Below are positions 31,100 to 42,000 of a stretch of DNA of 64,000 bases, piece by piece. How positions within the stretch are numbered: position 1 is the stretch's first letter; each line of letters starts with the position of its first letter. The notes under the pieces were generated by a model. That model did not search any database. It saw nothing but the letters and a program-made list of their open reading frames with translations, and was not told where the DNA came from. This DNA is from Aphrocallistes beatrix (Eukaryota; Porifera; Hexactinellida; Sceptrulophora; Aphrocallistidae), in assembly GCA_963281255.1 (NCBI GenBank), contig OY725488.1, forward strand, positions 12,435,524 to 12,499,523. Direction: 5' to 3'. The position numbers and the translations under genes are program-made.

Positions 31100-31271
31100 A
31101 TAGTCGAATCCGTTTAATAGGGTCACATCGATCAGTGGAGAATTTGCCCGATTAAGCGGATAATCCTATTAACCGAAAATATTTTGTATTAGTTTCTATG
31201 TGTGAGAGCTACTCCGGTCCTGCCAAAAGTGACCAATTAAACAGTGACTCAATTAAGCGGAGTCGACTGCA
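31100..31271. mobile_element. Pogo-type MITE, family H, copy 5
   Basis: Ends ATAGTCGAATCCG (worn) and GCGGAGTCGACTGC, reverse orientation. Confidence 0.8.
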
Positions 31272-31323
31272 CTTTAAGTGAACGAGCAAACTCCACTCTG
31301 AATCTGATACATAATTTCATATA

Positions 31324-31499
31324 CTACATTCGACTCCGCTTAATAGGGTCACTGTTTAATCGGGTCACTTTTGGTAGGACCGGAATAGCTCTCCATATAA
31401 AAGCTAATACAAAATATTTTCGGTTAATAGGGTTCTCCGCTTAATCGGGGCAAAATGTCCTCTGACCAATGTGACCCTATTAAGCGGAGTCTACTGTAT
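31324..31499. mobile_element. Pogo-type MITE, family H, copy 6
   Basis: Ends TACATTCGACTCCGC and GCGGAGTCTACTGTA, forward orientation. About 50 bp separate it from copy 5. Confidence 0.85.
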
Positions 31500-32293
31500 A
31501 TGTAGACTATATTTGACAAAAGTCAGGTGATTTATTGGTAACATGCAACAATCATTTTTGGTTTCAAAAAGTTATGAGTATGCATTGAAATGTCACTTAT
31601 TTAAACCTAAAAATTTCAGCACATATAATACTAACCCAGTCCTGTGTTAGTACACGAGCAAGATAGTTGATTGGACACAGAACGTCAGCTGTTCGATAGT
31701 TAATCATACAAATTCCAATGTCCCCATCATATTCTACGCTCAGTATCTAATTCAGTTCCAGTTGTGCAGTAGAGATGTAGAGTTCACATCAGCATTATGG
31801 TAGATTCCTAGCAACCTAACTAGCTTCTTGGTATGTCATGTGGTTGATTGTTCATGAATACGAAACTTAATCAACGAACTTCAATTCAAACTTTCTACCA
31901 AACTTTCTAATCATTCCAAACCTAATGAATATTAGTCAACACTTTACAGTGTAGACTCATATTTAATAGTATTTAATTAATGCATGAATTTCACGTTTGT
32001 GGATTTATTGATGAACTGAAATTCCTTTCAAGTATTAGTCATCAAAAATATGACTTCACTCATGCAGCTGCTATTCAGTCAGGAAATTACCATCAATGAT
32101 CTCATATGCCAGTGAAATACCCACAAATCTATTTGCATAAGTTCAAAGGGATTTGAGGACATTTGATATTAGATAGTATCACTTCTGCATTGGAAAGGAA
32201 GATGAGTTGAACTCGGATATGACTACCAAACGTATTCTCGTACTCTCTTAAACAGAGATCAGACATCTTAGCAGTATTGACGAATATGTTGAA
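31500..32293. other. Gene-free stretch
   Basis: Unique-looking AT-rich DNA with no coding signal or repeat that I recognise. Confidence 0.4.
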
Positions 32294-32484
32294 AACAGTG
32301 GACTCCGCTTAATTGGGTCACATCGGTCTAAGGATATTTTTCCCAGATTAAGCGGAGAATCCTATTAACTGAAACTATTTTTGTTTAGCTTCTATGTGTG
32401 AGAGCTATTCCGGTCCTGTCAAAAGTGACCAATTAAGCGGTTGACTCGATTAAAAAGTGAGCCTATTAAGCGAAGTCGACTGTA
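32294..32484. mobile_element. Pogo-type MITE, family H, copy 7
   Basis: Ends ACAGTGGACTCCGC and GCGAAGTCGACTGTA, reverse orientation. Confidence 0.8.
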
Positions 32485-32508
32485 TTTATAAAAATTTGAG
32501 AACTTTAG

Positions 32509-32672
32509 TACAGTGGAATTCGCTAATTAGCAACTTGAGTTTTGCTCATAAAATCGTTGCTAATACGCGAAGTTACTATAAGGGAACAGAATTAACACGA
32601 AATCTTCACCTAAGACCTGCTGAAGATTGGTTGCTAATAGAGCAATATTGCTAATAAGCAAATTCCAATGTA
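32509..32672. mobile_element. Pogo-type MITE, family I, copy 2
   Basis: Ends TACAGTGGAATTCGC and AAATTCCAATGTA with repeated TTGCTAATA words inside. Its right border lies within a few bases of the next H copy. Confidence 0.8.
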
Positions 32673-32674
32673 TA

Positions 32675-32864
32675 TACAGTCGACCTCGCTTAATAGGGTC
32701 ACTGTTCAATCGGGCCAACCGCTTATTCGGGTCACTATTGGCAGGACCGGAGTAGCTCTCACACATAGAAGATAATACGAAATTATTTTCGGTTAATAGG
32801 GTTCTCCGCTTAATCGGGCAAATGTCCTCAGACCGATGTGACCAAATTAAGCAGAGTCGATTGT
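32675..32864. mobile_element. Pogo-type MITE, family H, copy 8
   Basis: Ends TACAGTCGACCTCGC and GCAGAGTCGATTGTA, forward orientation. Confidence 0.85.
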
Positions 32865-33522
32865 AATTCTGTTTGGATTTGAAGGGAAATACAGTTTACT
32901 TTGCTCAATCAGGACGCATTAGCTCTCCATATTTATCGTGATTAAATGGAGTTAGTAATTATCAGAATTAATCTTGTATTAGCTTCTATGTAACTATATG
33001 AAGCATTCCATTTCAAACACTTCTCCCAAATAATCAGAGTTAACAGTATATTATTGCGTTCAAGGTTCTTATAGAGGACATGTCTATACTCAGTTTAAAT
33101 TTCCTTACTTGAGTTATCCGAGTTCATAAGTATCACAGTACATATACCTTCATTTCAGATGATATCATGTGTGAGCAGCTAAGTTGACTAATTCATTAGT
33201 TCAGATTCTATGCTCAAAAGTGGTTAAAAGGTTGCTCATGTTATATACCTCTAACATTGCTCAGTCCCTAAGCGAAATATCAAATATTTTTTTCATTATT
33301 TTAGTTTAAAATTTTGAGTAATTCATTGATAATTCATGAATTAGCCTCCTTAGGCATATACTTAGTGCTAATGTGTGCATTAATGGAACATAATTTTGTT
33401 GGTTGACTCTGATTTGCTAATGCAATTATTGGAAACCTGCAAAGTAGTCTTGATTCTATTTATTAGATACGAACAAGGAGAATCCTACGAGACTAAAACG
33501 TAGACTTATTTAAATTATAAAT
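32865..33522. other. Gene-free stretch
   Basis: No gene or clear repeat seen. A faint trace of an old MITE arm (TTAGCTTCTATGT) occurs near 32980. Confidence 0.4.
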
Positions 33523-33738
33523 TACAGTAGACTCCGCTTAATAGGGTCACATCGGTCTGAGGACATTTTGCCCCGATTAAGCGGAGAATCCTATTAACCG
33601 AAACTATTTTTGTATTAGCTTCTATGTGTGAGTACTATTCCGGCCCTGTCAAAAATTATGTTCCCTTATAGCAACTTCGCGTATTAGCAGCCATTTTTCG
33701 AGCAAAACTCAAGTTGCTAATAAGCGAATTCCACTGTA
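33523..33738. mobile_element. Chimeric MITE: family H left part joined to family I right part
   Basis: 33523-33652 is a normal reverse-orientation H element from its TACAGTAGACTCCGC end as far as GGCCCTGTCAAAAAT. It then switches without a gap to family I (TATGTTCCCTTATAGCAACT to GCGAATTCCACTGTA at 33738). Both ends still read TACAGT / ACTGTA. Confidence 0.75.
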
Positions 33739-33765
33739 TTAAAGTTCTTCAATTTGTATATATAT

Positions 33766-33941
33766 ACACTTGACTCCGCTAAATAAGGTCACTGTTATTA
33801 ATCGGGTCAACCGCTTAATTGGGTCATTTTTGGCAGGACCGGAATAGCTCTCATACATAGAAGATAATACAAAAATAGTTTCGCTTAATCGGGCAAAATG
33901 TCATCAGACCGATGTGACCCTATTAAGCGGAGTCTACTGTA
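33766..33941. mobile_element. Pogo-type MITE, family H, copy 10
   Basis: Worn left end (TACACTTGACTCCGC) and clean right end (GCGGAGTCTACTGTA). Forward orientation. Confidence 0.8.
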
Positions 33942-34653
33942 ATTTACAAATTATTCCCTCCTATTATTTATCACACGTGGTTAGTAAAAGATCTCTAATG
34001 TCTATAATATTAATTTTCCATCAGGTGATAATACTAAGGGGAATAAATGATCCGATTCATTTCGGGAATTTTTAGAAGAAAGAACTTTATGACGTCAAAG
34101 TTAAGATTTAAGTAGATTGAATGGACAATAACTTACCTCACATCTCTTATTCAAGGAATAAAGAGAACCATTATCATATTTGAATAGCTTAAAACTTCCT
34201 TTATTCTGAACAAACTTTCCGCTCACCCCACTAAACTCTTTATAGCAATATTCACAGGATTCACGTCAATTATTATTCCAGTAAGCAGAAGTTGTACCGA
34301 ATTTGTAAACTGGATCTTCTGCATTGATTCGTTAAGATTCATCGCATTCAACGGTTGAGAGATCTTAGAAGATTAGAGATAAACTGTATTAGGAACTAAT
34401 TAAGAGTTCTATTCTAAACATGAATTCCATCTGTGTTCCAATTTCAATTTGAAATCAATTTGAAAGTTCTTCTTTAATTAACCGAGAAATGGAATTATGG
34501 CACTATTTATACTTCCAGACCCTAGCAACTATCCAAGAGACTGGAATGTAAGTCAAAATATTCATTGCAGATATACCAATATAAAACTCGCAGTGACATC
34601 AAATATATAAAATAATCAAAATATACATTTTAAGTGAGTGATCAGCTGAGAAG
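33942..34653. other. Gene-free stretch downstream of the RhoGAP gene
   Basis: AT-rich, no repeat recognised. The part next to 34653 should contain the RhoGAP 3' untranslated region. Confidence 0.4.
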
Positions 34654-36441
34654 TTAAGCCAGCTGTTTCTGGGAAGGCGCCAAAGTGTGGTTACTATTAT
34701 TAGACAGAAGTCTCCGCTTCAGCTGACTCTGTCCAATCAGATTGCTGCCTTGGGACGCGTAAAAAGCGCGCGCATTTCCATGCGGGACTTCTCTCTCGGA
34801 GAGAATTCTGGGCGCCGGACCCACATCCGGGATGGGATAGGAATCCTGCGTTCTGATTGGTCGAATCACGAACTGCTGTTTCGGACGTAGAGCGTTCTCG
34901 CTGGGAATGGCGCCTGAATTCGCGCGGGGTTTCACCGGCTGTGGAGACGCAGCGCGTCTCTGGGAATGTCCGCGGGGACGCTGGTTCAGACTCTCGTGCG
35001 AGTGAGCGGACAGAGACCTACAGGTCTGGAATTTGGCGGGCGTTGCTGGGGAGTCGACTGGGGAATGTAAAGCCCGCCTAAAAAACTTCTTCACGCGCTG
35101 CCCAAGCGGCTCTGGCGATTGGCGCCCGAACTCTAGTCTGAAGAGATCAGGCGACTCTCTGTTCAGTTCCGGTTTGGAGAATCTTAGTTCCTGTTTGAAG
35201 TGGGCCAGATCGGGTGTGTTCCTGCCAGAGGAGCGACACGAGGTGGTGAGAGGGGACACAATGTGTCGCGGGGGGAGAGGTGGCAGCTCTAACCGCACTG
35301 AATCGCAGAGTCGGGAAGCGACCGTCTCTCTCTTAACGCCTGGGATGGAGTCTGTCAGCTGGAGGCGGGACACGGTCTGTGCCATCTGGAAGTCAGCTGA
35401 GGATACGGTGAAGAGGTTGGAGAAGTTGTCGATGAGATGTCGCACGACAGCCACACTGGCCAGAGTGTCCTCACGCTCATTGGCCGGGTCTGGGAGGATT
35501 CCAGGCGCCAGGACGGTTGCTAGGGAGAGCGCATCCATCTTATTGTGAGAGCTGTGCAACAGCACTAGCTGACACAGCGATAGAACCAACTGGAGAAGGT
35601 GTCGATGTCGAACCGGAAGAAGGATGAGGAGCCAGCTGATTGGCTGGGACCCGGAGAGGCGAATAAAAGCGGGTCTGAGTTCCAATGGGATGAGAGGTGT
35701 TGGCAGTTCACGCAGCACTTCCTTCAAAAGTCCCACGATGTCGTGAGGCCGGTGCAGTTCGTAGGAGAACCGGAAATGTCCCTGCCGCCACGGGAGTGCC
35801 GGTAGAGCACCGGTTTCCCACTGCTCGCGTAGCTGCCGCATTCGCACGTGACTGCCGCTCTTACGGAAAACTCCTTCAGTACGCAGCCCGCACTGTGAGA
35901 TATGGCGCGCTGCTTCCAGGATGATGCATGGCAACCAGGCTGTGCGATCGGAATGCGTGGCTGACTGGTCAGCTTGTAGGTCTTGGGTGGAGAGAGAAGA
36001 CTCCAAATTGTGTCGTGGACGCGAGCGGTTCGGACAGGAGCGCCGTAGCGGAGCGGAGCGAACGAAGGGAGGAGGAGAGTCTGAGTCAGTCAGTGAGTCC
36101 TGCTGCGTGATCGGCTGCCTTTCAATGAGCAGCCAATCTCGCAATTTGATTGGCTGTTCCAGGAGCGTAGGGTCTATTGGCGCGCAGGCGACTTTATGGA
36201 GCGGGAGACCGAATACCTGAGACACCGCTGCGTTTCTACGCAGACTCATTCGGCGCACATTGGCGGCGGACTTGAGGCTTTGCTTGGGAATGGAAATGTT
36301 TCCCAAATTCAGACCTTTCAAACGTTTGATGGACAGCTTTTGAAGCGTATCCATCTCAGCTGGACTCAGCTCTGATAGATAATGTGTAGTAGGACGTCCA
36401 CATTCCATTGTCACGGTGGTGTTACTAGGCTGAGAATACAT
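34654..36441 (-). CDS. RhoGAP-domain protein, ARHGAP11-like, 595 residues
   Basis: One uninterrupted frame from MYSQPSNTTVTMECG to APSQKQLA. The GAP domain core is residues about 170-350: RTEGVFRKSGS carries the presumed arginine finger (R193), then DIVGLLKEVLRELPTPLIP and HNKMDALSLATVLAPGIL. The usual opening of the domain (VFGLPLHKVACAPI) is at residues 76-89, so about 75 Ser/Pro/Arg-rich residues lie between helix A0 and the core. The order FGLPL, TEGVFRKSGS, GLLK, RELPxP, NKMD best fits the ARHGAP11/19 group. The family switches off Rho GTPases by speeding GTP hydrolysis. The C-terminal 240 residues are low-complexity, rich in S, P and R, with repeats such as LNRESPDLFRLEF and GRQSPEPLGQR. 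The gene is intronless and clearly more GC-rich than its surroundings, so a retrocopy is possible. A TATA box lies 35 bp upstream of the ATG. Confidence 0.88.
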   Translation of the reverse strand: MYSQPSNTTVTMECGRPTTHYLSELSPAEMDTLQKLSIKRLKGLNLGNISIPKQSLKSAANVRRMSLRRNAAVSQVFGLPLHKVACAPIDPTLLEQPIKLRDWLLIERQPITQQDSLTDSDSPPPFVRSAPLRRSCPNRSRPRHNLESSLSTQDLQADQSATHSDRTAWLPCIILEAARHISQCGLRTEGVFRKSGSHVRMRQLREQWETGALPALPWRQGHFRFSYELHRPHDIVGLLKEVLRELPTPLIPLELRPAFIRLSGSQPISWLLILLPVRHRHLLQLVLSLCQLVLLHSSHNKMDALSLATVLAPGILPDPANEREDTLASVAVVRHLIDNFSNLFTVSSADFQMAQTVSRLQLTDSIPGVKRETVASRLCDSVRLELPPLPPRHIVSPLTTSCRSSGRNTPDLAHFKQELRFSKPELNRESPDLFRLEFGRQSPEPLGQRVKKFFRRALHSPVDSPATPAKFQTCRSLSAHSHESLNQRPRGHSQRRAASPQPVKPRANSGAIPSENALRPKQQFVIRPIRTQDSYPIPDVGPAPRILSEREVPHGNARAFYASQGSNLIGQSQLKRRLLSNNSNHTLAPSQKQLA

Positions 36442-36475
36442 AATACCTGAGTTATAAAACAGAACAAGCTTTGTA

Positions 36476-36485
36476 CTATTTATAG
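36476..36485 (-). promoter_or_regulatory. TATA box of the RhoGAP gene
   Basis: Minus strand CTATAAATAG, 35 bp upstream of the ATG at 36441, so the 5' leader would be only about 10 nt. The presence of a box argues against a promoterless retrocopy unless it landed by a promoter. Confidence 0.55.
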
Positions 36486-37147
36486 TTTCTGTGACTAATT
36501 ATAAGTAAGGCTAGAAGCTGAATAACCGATCAGCTGATTGAGTTCAGCAATCTACCACAGACAATGGAATCGCTATATATAGCAGCGACTGTGAGTATAA
36601 ACAAATACACTATCTGTGAGCCTATTGTTCCTACTCTAGTAACCGATCAGCGTTCAGCTATGTGAAGAGAAAACCCGCGTTTGCTATTTTGTAAATCCAT
36701 TACTTTAGAAATGTATTTATATTCAATCTTGTTTTGTTGTGTTAAGACAGGTTTGTTGATTAATCAACACAATATCTAGCTCTCGTTCGTTTATTCGGAA
36801 TATTTTAGGATGATAGCAGTTGCTAGGGAGTACAAGTGGTTAGTTGAGGGTAGTAATAACTGCAGTGATGAACCGCTAATTTATAGTAGTGGAGCCTACG
36901 ACTCAACTACTTCGTCTTAACGAGTTGTGTCTAATTAGATGGCGGTGCATTGCCAACTAAATTGCTCTGGTGGCATACGTGGACACATTTGTCAAGTGAT
37001 GTTGACCATAATTCTCTGGTCGATACTAAGTACAGTGGATAACATTACATAAGATTAAGCTGGAGGCTAAGAGTATTCCTGTATGGTATATATTCAATGT
37101 ATCCTTATGTATTGAGTATAACTATCGCGTTTCGTTTGCTTAGTTTG
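36486..37147. other. Gene-free stretch upstream of RhoGAP
   Basis: No coding signal. A palindrome CGCTATATATAGC is at about 36570. Nothing else recognised. Confidence 0.4.
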
Positions 37148-37335
37148 TACAATCGACTCTGCTTAATATGGCCACTGTTTAATCGGGTCAACCGCTTGAT
37201 CGGGCCACTTTTGGCAGGACCGGAATAGCTCCCACACATAGAAGCTAATATAAGTTATTTTCGGTTAATATGATTCTCCGCTTAATCTGGGCAGAATGTC
37301 CTCTGACCAATGTGTATTAAGCGGAGTCGACTGTA
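37148..37335. mobile_element. Pogo-type MITE, family H, copy 11
   Basis: Ends TACAATCGACTCTGC and GCGGAGTCGACTGTA, forward orientation. Confidence 0.8.
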
Positions 37336-37472
37336 TTTTGTATTACAATCGCGCTTCGCTCACTTAGTTTGATTGTATTTCCAATTTAAGATCCAATTTA
37401 CTACTTTTGAATGGAAAATAATAAAATGTTTGAATACTTTTCTCTGTTTGGTGTATATCCATAAAGTATTAT

Positions 37473-37665
37473 ACAGCCCTCCAGAAGTAAGCTCCTAGTC
37501 TCAAACCCATAAATTCTTAAACGCTGAAATTTATAAATAACTTTATAATATCGTGCAAATTGGGTTCTAATATTCTAAATTTTCACGCTCCTAAACTTTC
37601 CGGCATAAAACCATACACTTAAAGGAGCTTCTAGCGCTCATAGATAATCCCTTGATCCATGCACA
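37473..37665. repeat. Interspersed element P, copy 2, uninterrupted
   Basis: Starts ATACAGCCCTCCAGAAGTAA and ends CGCTCATAGATAATCCC. It is the empty-site counterpart of copy 1: here TTTATAATATCGTGCAAATT runs on without the MITE present at 1661-1852. Confidence 0.75.
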
Positions 37666-37833
37666 TTCGTTATTTCCACCAAATGGATATGCATCCTCTG
37701 TCGTGTTAGATATAAACAACTGTTTACTTTCTATCACCTCACAAACACAAAGTTGCATCTTAGAATTAGAAGTAACAACCGAAAAACGTGCGCTTCCATA
37801 ACTTCATGATACCATAGGTAAGTGCTAGGATTA

Positions 37834-37979
37834 TACAGTGGAGTTCCCTTATTAGCAATATTGTTCTTTTAGCAACTAATCTTCAGGTCCCAGGTGAAGA
37901 TTTTGTATTCATTCTGTTCCCTTATTAGCAACCATTTTATGAGCAAAACTCGAGTTGCTAACAAGGGAATTCCACTGTA
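37834..37979. mobile_element. Pogo-type MITE, family I, copy 4
   Basis: Ends TACAGTGGAGTTCCC and GGGAATTCCACTGTA, with TTGCTAA words inside. Confidence 0.8.
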
Positions 37980-38006
37980 TTTGCCAAATGTCCCGTTTTT
38001 TCGGAC

Positions 38007-38393
38007 ATACCGTATTGCTTGGAATAAGCGCCCGGGCGCTTATTATTTCGTGCACCCGTTAGACCCGCCGCTTATTTTTTCATTCGCTATTTTGACCCGG
38101 CGCTCTTTTTTTTGTTTACTACATTGACTGGCACTTTTATTTTTGCCACAACTGAGGATGTTAGTTCTATTAAAAAATGATAATGTAATGTTTCAAAAAG
38201 CACTTGTATCTATGCCACTACTCAGAATACTAGTTTGATATGATGTTCAGAGAACTAAAATACCCCGGCGTCCGACGCTTATTCGAGCCCCGGCGCTTAT
38301 TCAAGCCCCGGCGCTTATTTATTTCGCTCACCCTTTAGACCTATCGCTTATTCAAACCGGCGCTTATTCAGGGAAATACGGTATATTGAAAGT
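38007..38393. mobile_element. MITE of family L (TACCGTATT ends, GCGCTTATT repeats)
   Basis: Left end ACATACCGTATTGC and right end GGGAAATACGGTATA are inverted. The interior carries many copies of the word GCGCTTATT, direct on the right side and as a palindrome (AATAAGCGCCCGGGCGCTTA) on the left. Non-coding. Confidence 0.7.
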
Positions 38394-38542
38394 AATGTCC
38401 CGTGAAACCTAGTTTAAAATTGAATTATAAATATTATCATTATATGCACAATATTAGAGCAAAAAAAGGGTCACTATTCATAATCAATCTTGAACTCTAG
38501 ATTCTCCCTTCAGAATCTCAAGGCACACTAAGTTTTCTACCA

Positions 38543-39000
38543 TAACTGGCGTTGAACAGTATAAATTGCACTGTAGTATAATCAGACAGTTTTTTCGTTT
38601 CCCGAAGAGTGTTGGATTATGCACGTTCTACAGCATACCTAATTTATGGAATGGAACCCTTCCGGGAAATTTGAGTACCTACAGTGGAGTTCGGTTATTA
38701 GCAATATTGCTCTATTAGCAACCAATCTTCAGGTCCCAGGCGAAGATTATGTGTTAAATCTGTTCCTTTATTAGTAACTTCGCTTATTAGCAACCATTTT
38801 ATGAGCAAAACTCGAGTTGCTAATAAGCGAATTCCACTTTATTATTCACGGATCTTGAACGATTCCGGAATTTTAAGTGCCTAATTTACGGAATATTCCA
38901 TTCCGGATATTATAAATGCCTAGTCTACGGGACACTCCGTAATATATAATATCCGGAATGGAGTATTCCATAAATAGTCATATCCGGTTCTACTGTAACG
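38543..39000. repeat. Compound repeat block, copy 1 (carries MITE I5)
   Basis: A block running from TACCATAACTGGCGTTGAAC through AATGGAACCCTTCCGGGAAA, a family I MITE (38680-38842), then ATTCCGGAATTTTAAG and ATTCCATTCCGGATAT. The same order, including the nested MITE at the same point, is found at 42043-42490. It ends about 30 bp before the first PTB exon. Confidence 0.8.
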
Positions 39001-39031
39001 TTATTGCACCAGGAGACAGTAGCTAGCTAGC

Positions 39032-42000
39032 ATGGAGGTGAACCAGATCTACAGCAGCATGGAAGAGCAGCAGTTGGACGGGAACATCTTCGTGGTGGAC
39101 GTAGAGGAGAACGAGACGTCCGTCCGTCTGAGACTACGCGGGGAATATTCTCTGAGAGTCTGGACTGGCGGTTTGTCGCTCTTGACTCTGAATACGGACC
39201 ACGCACTCTACTACTGGCCATACACTGTGCTGAGGAGATATGGGACCTCCAAGACAGGTGACATTCTGTTCTGTTGCGTATTATCTTGAGATCCTAGTAT
39301 TAAGTAACCATGGATGATTTAGTACCGTGATATCTTGAGATACTCAAATGGCCTTGTGGTTCAATCGGTTAGATAGAGTTTGAAAAGAATCGCGAAACTT
39401 AGGTTGCCCACCGCTGGCTTAGTTATAAGACAGGTGACATTCTGTCTCTGAGTGTTTTTTTTTTGAAATTTTGAGCTAAAAGCGAATTCTCAACGGCTAA
39501 TATAGGATATTTTAAAAGAGTTCTGTCTCTGTCTCTGAGTGTTTAGTTCTAAGACAGGTGACTTTCCCAGAATCGGACTAGTGGTGTCATATTTATCAAG
39601 TAATCATACAGTCGACTCCGCTTAATAGGGTCACATCGGTCAGAAGACATTTTGCCCAGATTAAGCGGAGAGCCCTATTTTGTGGTATTTTGAGATTTTG
39701 TTTCGGATACTCACATGCCCTTGTGGTTCAATCGGTCTTTTGTATTAACTTTTTTGTGTGAGAGTTATTCCGGTCCTGCCAAAAGTGACCCGATTAACCA
39801 GTAATCGTATTAAGCGGAGTCGACTGTATTTACATTTATTCATCAGGAAAGATTGAGTCAATGTCTCTTTCTGTTATTTTGAACAAATACATCCATAGTC
39901 TAGAGAAGTAAGCTCCCTTTGAGCACCTCACTTCGTCACTAATAAATCTGAATGTGTGTTTTTTTTTGGAAAAATCTTATTTAAGCTAAAATGATTTATC
40001 AACAGCTAATATTGCTTATACAGTCGACTCCGCTTAATAGGGTCACTGTTTAATCGGGTCAACCGCTTAACCGGGCCACTTTTGGAAGGACCGGAATAGC
40101 TATCACACATAGAAGCTAATATAAAACATTTTCGGTTAATAGGGTTCTCCGCTTAATCGGGTCAAAATATCCTCTGACCAATGTGACCCTATTTAGCGGA
40201 GTCGACTGTATTTTAAAATGTTAATTCCGAAATACGCACTTTAAAAGTAATAAAATGTGAATGTTATGAGTTACTACATAAGTTTGTAGACACTAACGCG
40301 CGCTTTTGATGATTGCACTTCGCGGCTAGCAGATACAAAGTGTCCGCCGGAGGCGCCATTTGGGCGCCTGAGCTCATAATTGATTAATAATAAGGAGGAT
40401 AGCATCTCTAAATATGTCTGTCTTAGTGTTAAAATCGATATCCCTCGAAAAATCATCAAATTTGTCATTGTTTTAATTTTTGTTGCGTAATGATTACGTC
40501 ATAACAGTGATGAGTCATCATTTTTGGCTGATAGTTGTATTATATATGAGAAATATCAATATACACATTCTATGAAGATTTCAGCCTTCTATCACCTAAA
40601 ATGGCTGAGTTATAGTCAAAATACTGAATTCATAATTATAATGGTGACAATGGCGTCAAAATTCCATGATGAGTTGACATTTTGGTGGCCAGAAAAACAC
40701 TCCCACATGCCAAAATTCAGCTTTCTGTGCCTGGCAGTTTCTTCTATCAATTCGTTACAGTGATATATATACAGTCGAACCTGCTATAACGGCCAATATA
40801 CATAAAGGTCACCTGTCTATAGCGGTCACCAATGAGCAGTCTCGTCCTAAATTCCATAATATTGAACCTGTGTATAGCGCTCATCTGCTCAACGCTGCCA
40901 GCGGCCACCCGTTTGTAGTCCCTTACTGACCCTAAAACTGTGTATAACGGCCATCACCTTTTTCACCTTTTTATGTGTTTATTCCACGACCTGTTACGAA
41001 CGATAAACAAGTTTCATGTAATTACTTCAAGTAATGGAACTACATGTAGTAACTATGTTTCATTCTAGATAGGATTAAGACAATCACCTGTATATAACGG
41101 TCACCTGTGTATAACAGCCAATTTTGTCCAATCCCTTGGGTGGCAGTTATATACAGGTTCCACTGTATATATATTCGAAAGTTTGAATCTTTAGACGGAC
41201 ACTCTTCAAATAGTTGACCTTGATCAACATGAATAGTTTGAACCGATAAAATACCTTCAATTAACCTGTGAGATGTAATATCCATCGTCCTTTAGTTCAA
41301 ATTCAAAAAGGTATTATCATTTTCCGAAGACGTACGGCCGCATACGCCATAATAGAATACGACTATGAACTGATACATCTCTTTCCGTTACAATCGGAGA
41401 GATTTGTTTCCAGAACTTGTTCGTGATTGGAGTCAAAGGATTATCTATGAGCGCGAGACGCTCCTTTAGGCGTATGGCTTTAAGGCTCAAAGTGTTTAGA
41501 AGCGCAAAAATCCAGAATATTTCCCAATTTACCCTGTATTATCATCAGGGTATTATACAGTCTTCCGCTCCTTTTCTAAAATTTCTAAATTTTCATACGC
41601 CTAAACCGCTAAATAACATTATAATATTGGCTAAATTGGGTATTTTTCCGGATTTTTACGCTCCTAAACACATTGCGGCTTAAAATCATACGCCTAAAGG
41701 AGCGTCTCGCGCTCCTAGATAATCCCCTGATTATCATGTTATTTATCGGATTATGCATATTAAAATTTAGGGGTTTGAGATTAGGAGCTTATCTCTGTTG
41801 GGCTGTATACTACTTTGATTGGAGTTGAGTGTTTCCAATTTTAGGGTTTACCTTCGAAGCGGGACGGAAGAGCCCTACAGGTCCCGGAGTTCTCCGGTTT
41901 TCTTCTCCTTCCGGCAAACTCATAACTCAGACCATCAAAGACACAGTGGCGGTAATCAAAGGAGAGAAACTGATGCCCAACTCTAAGACAGATCTCACTC

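Noticed and set aside
34687..36220. Several plus-strand open frames of 60-171 codons opposite the RhoGAP gene
   Set aside because: They are antisense shadows caused by the high GC of the RhoGAP gene; their translations show no domain and are rich in Arg and Ser.
39346..39405. Possible tRNA gene
   Set aside because: Only an A-box-like 5' part is present, there is no B-box or cloverleaf, and the same head is inserted in a MITE nearby; kept only as a SINE-like relic.
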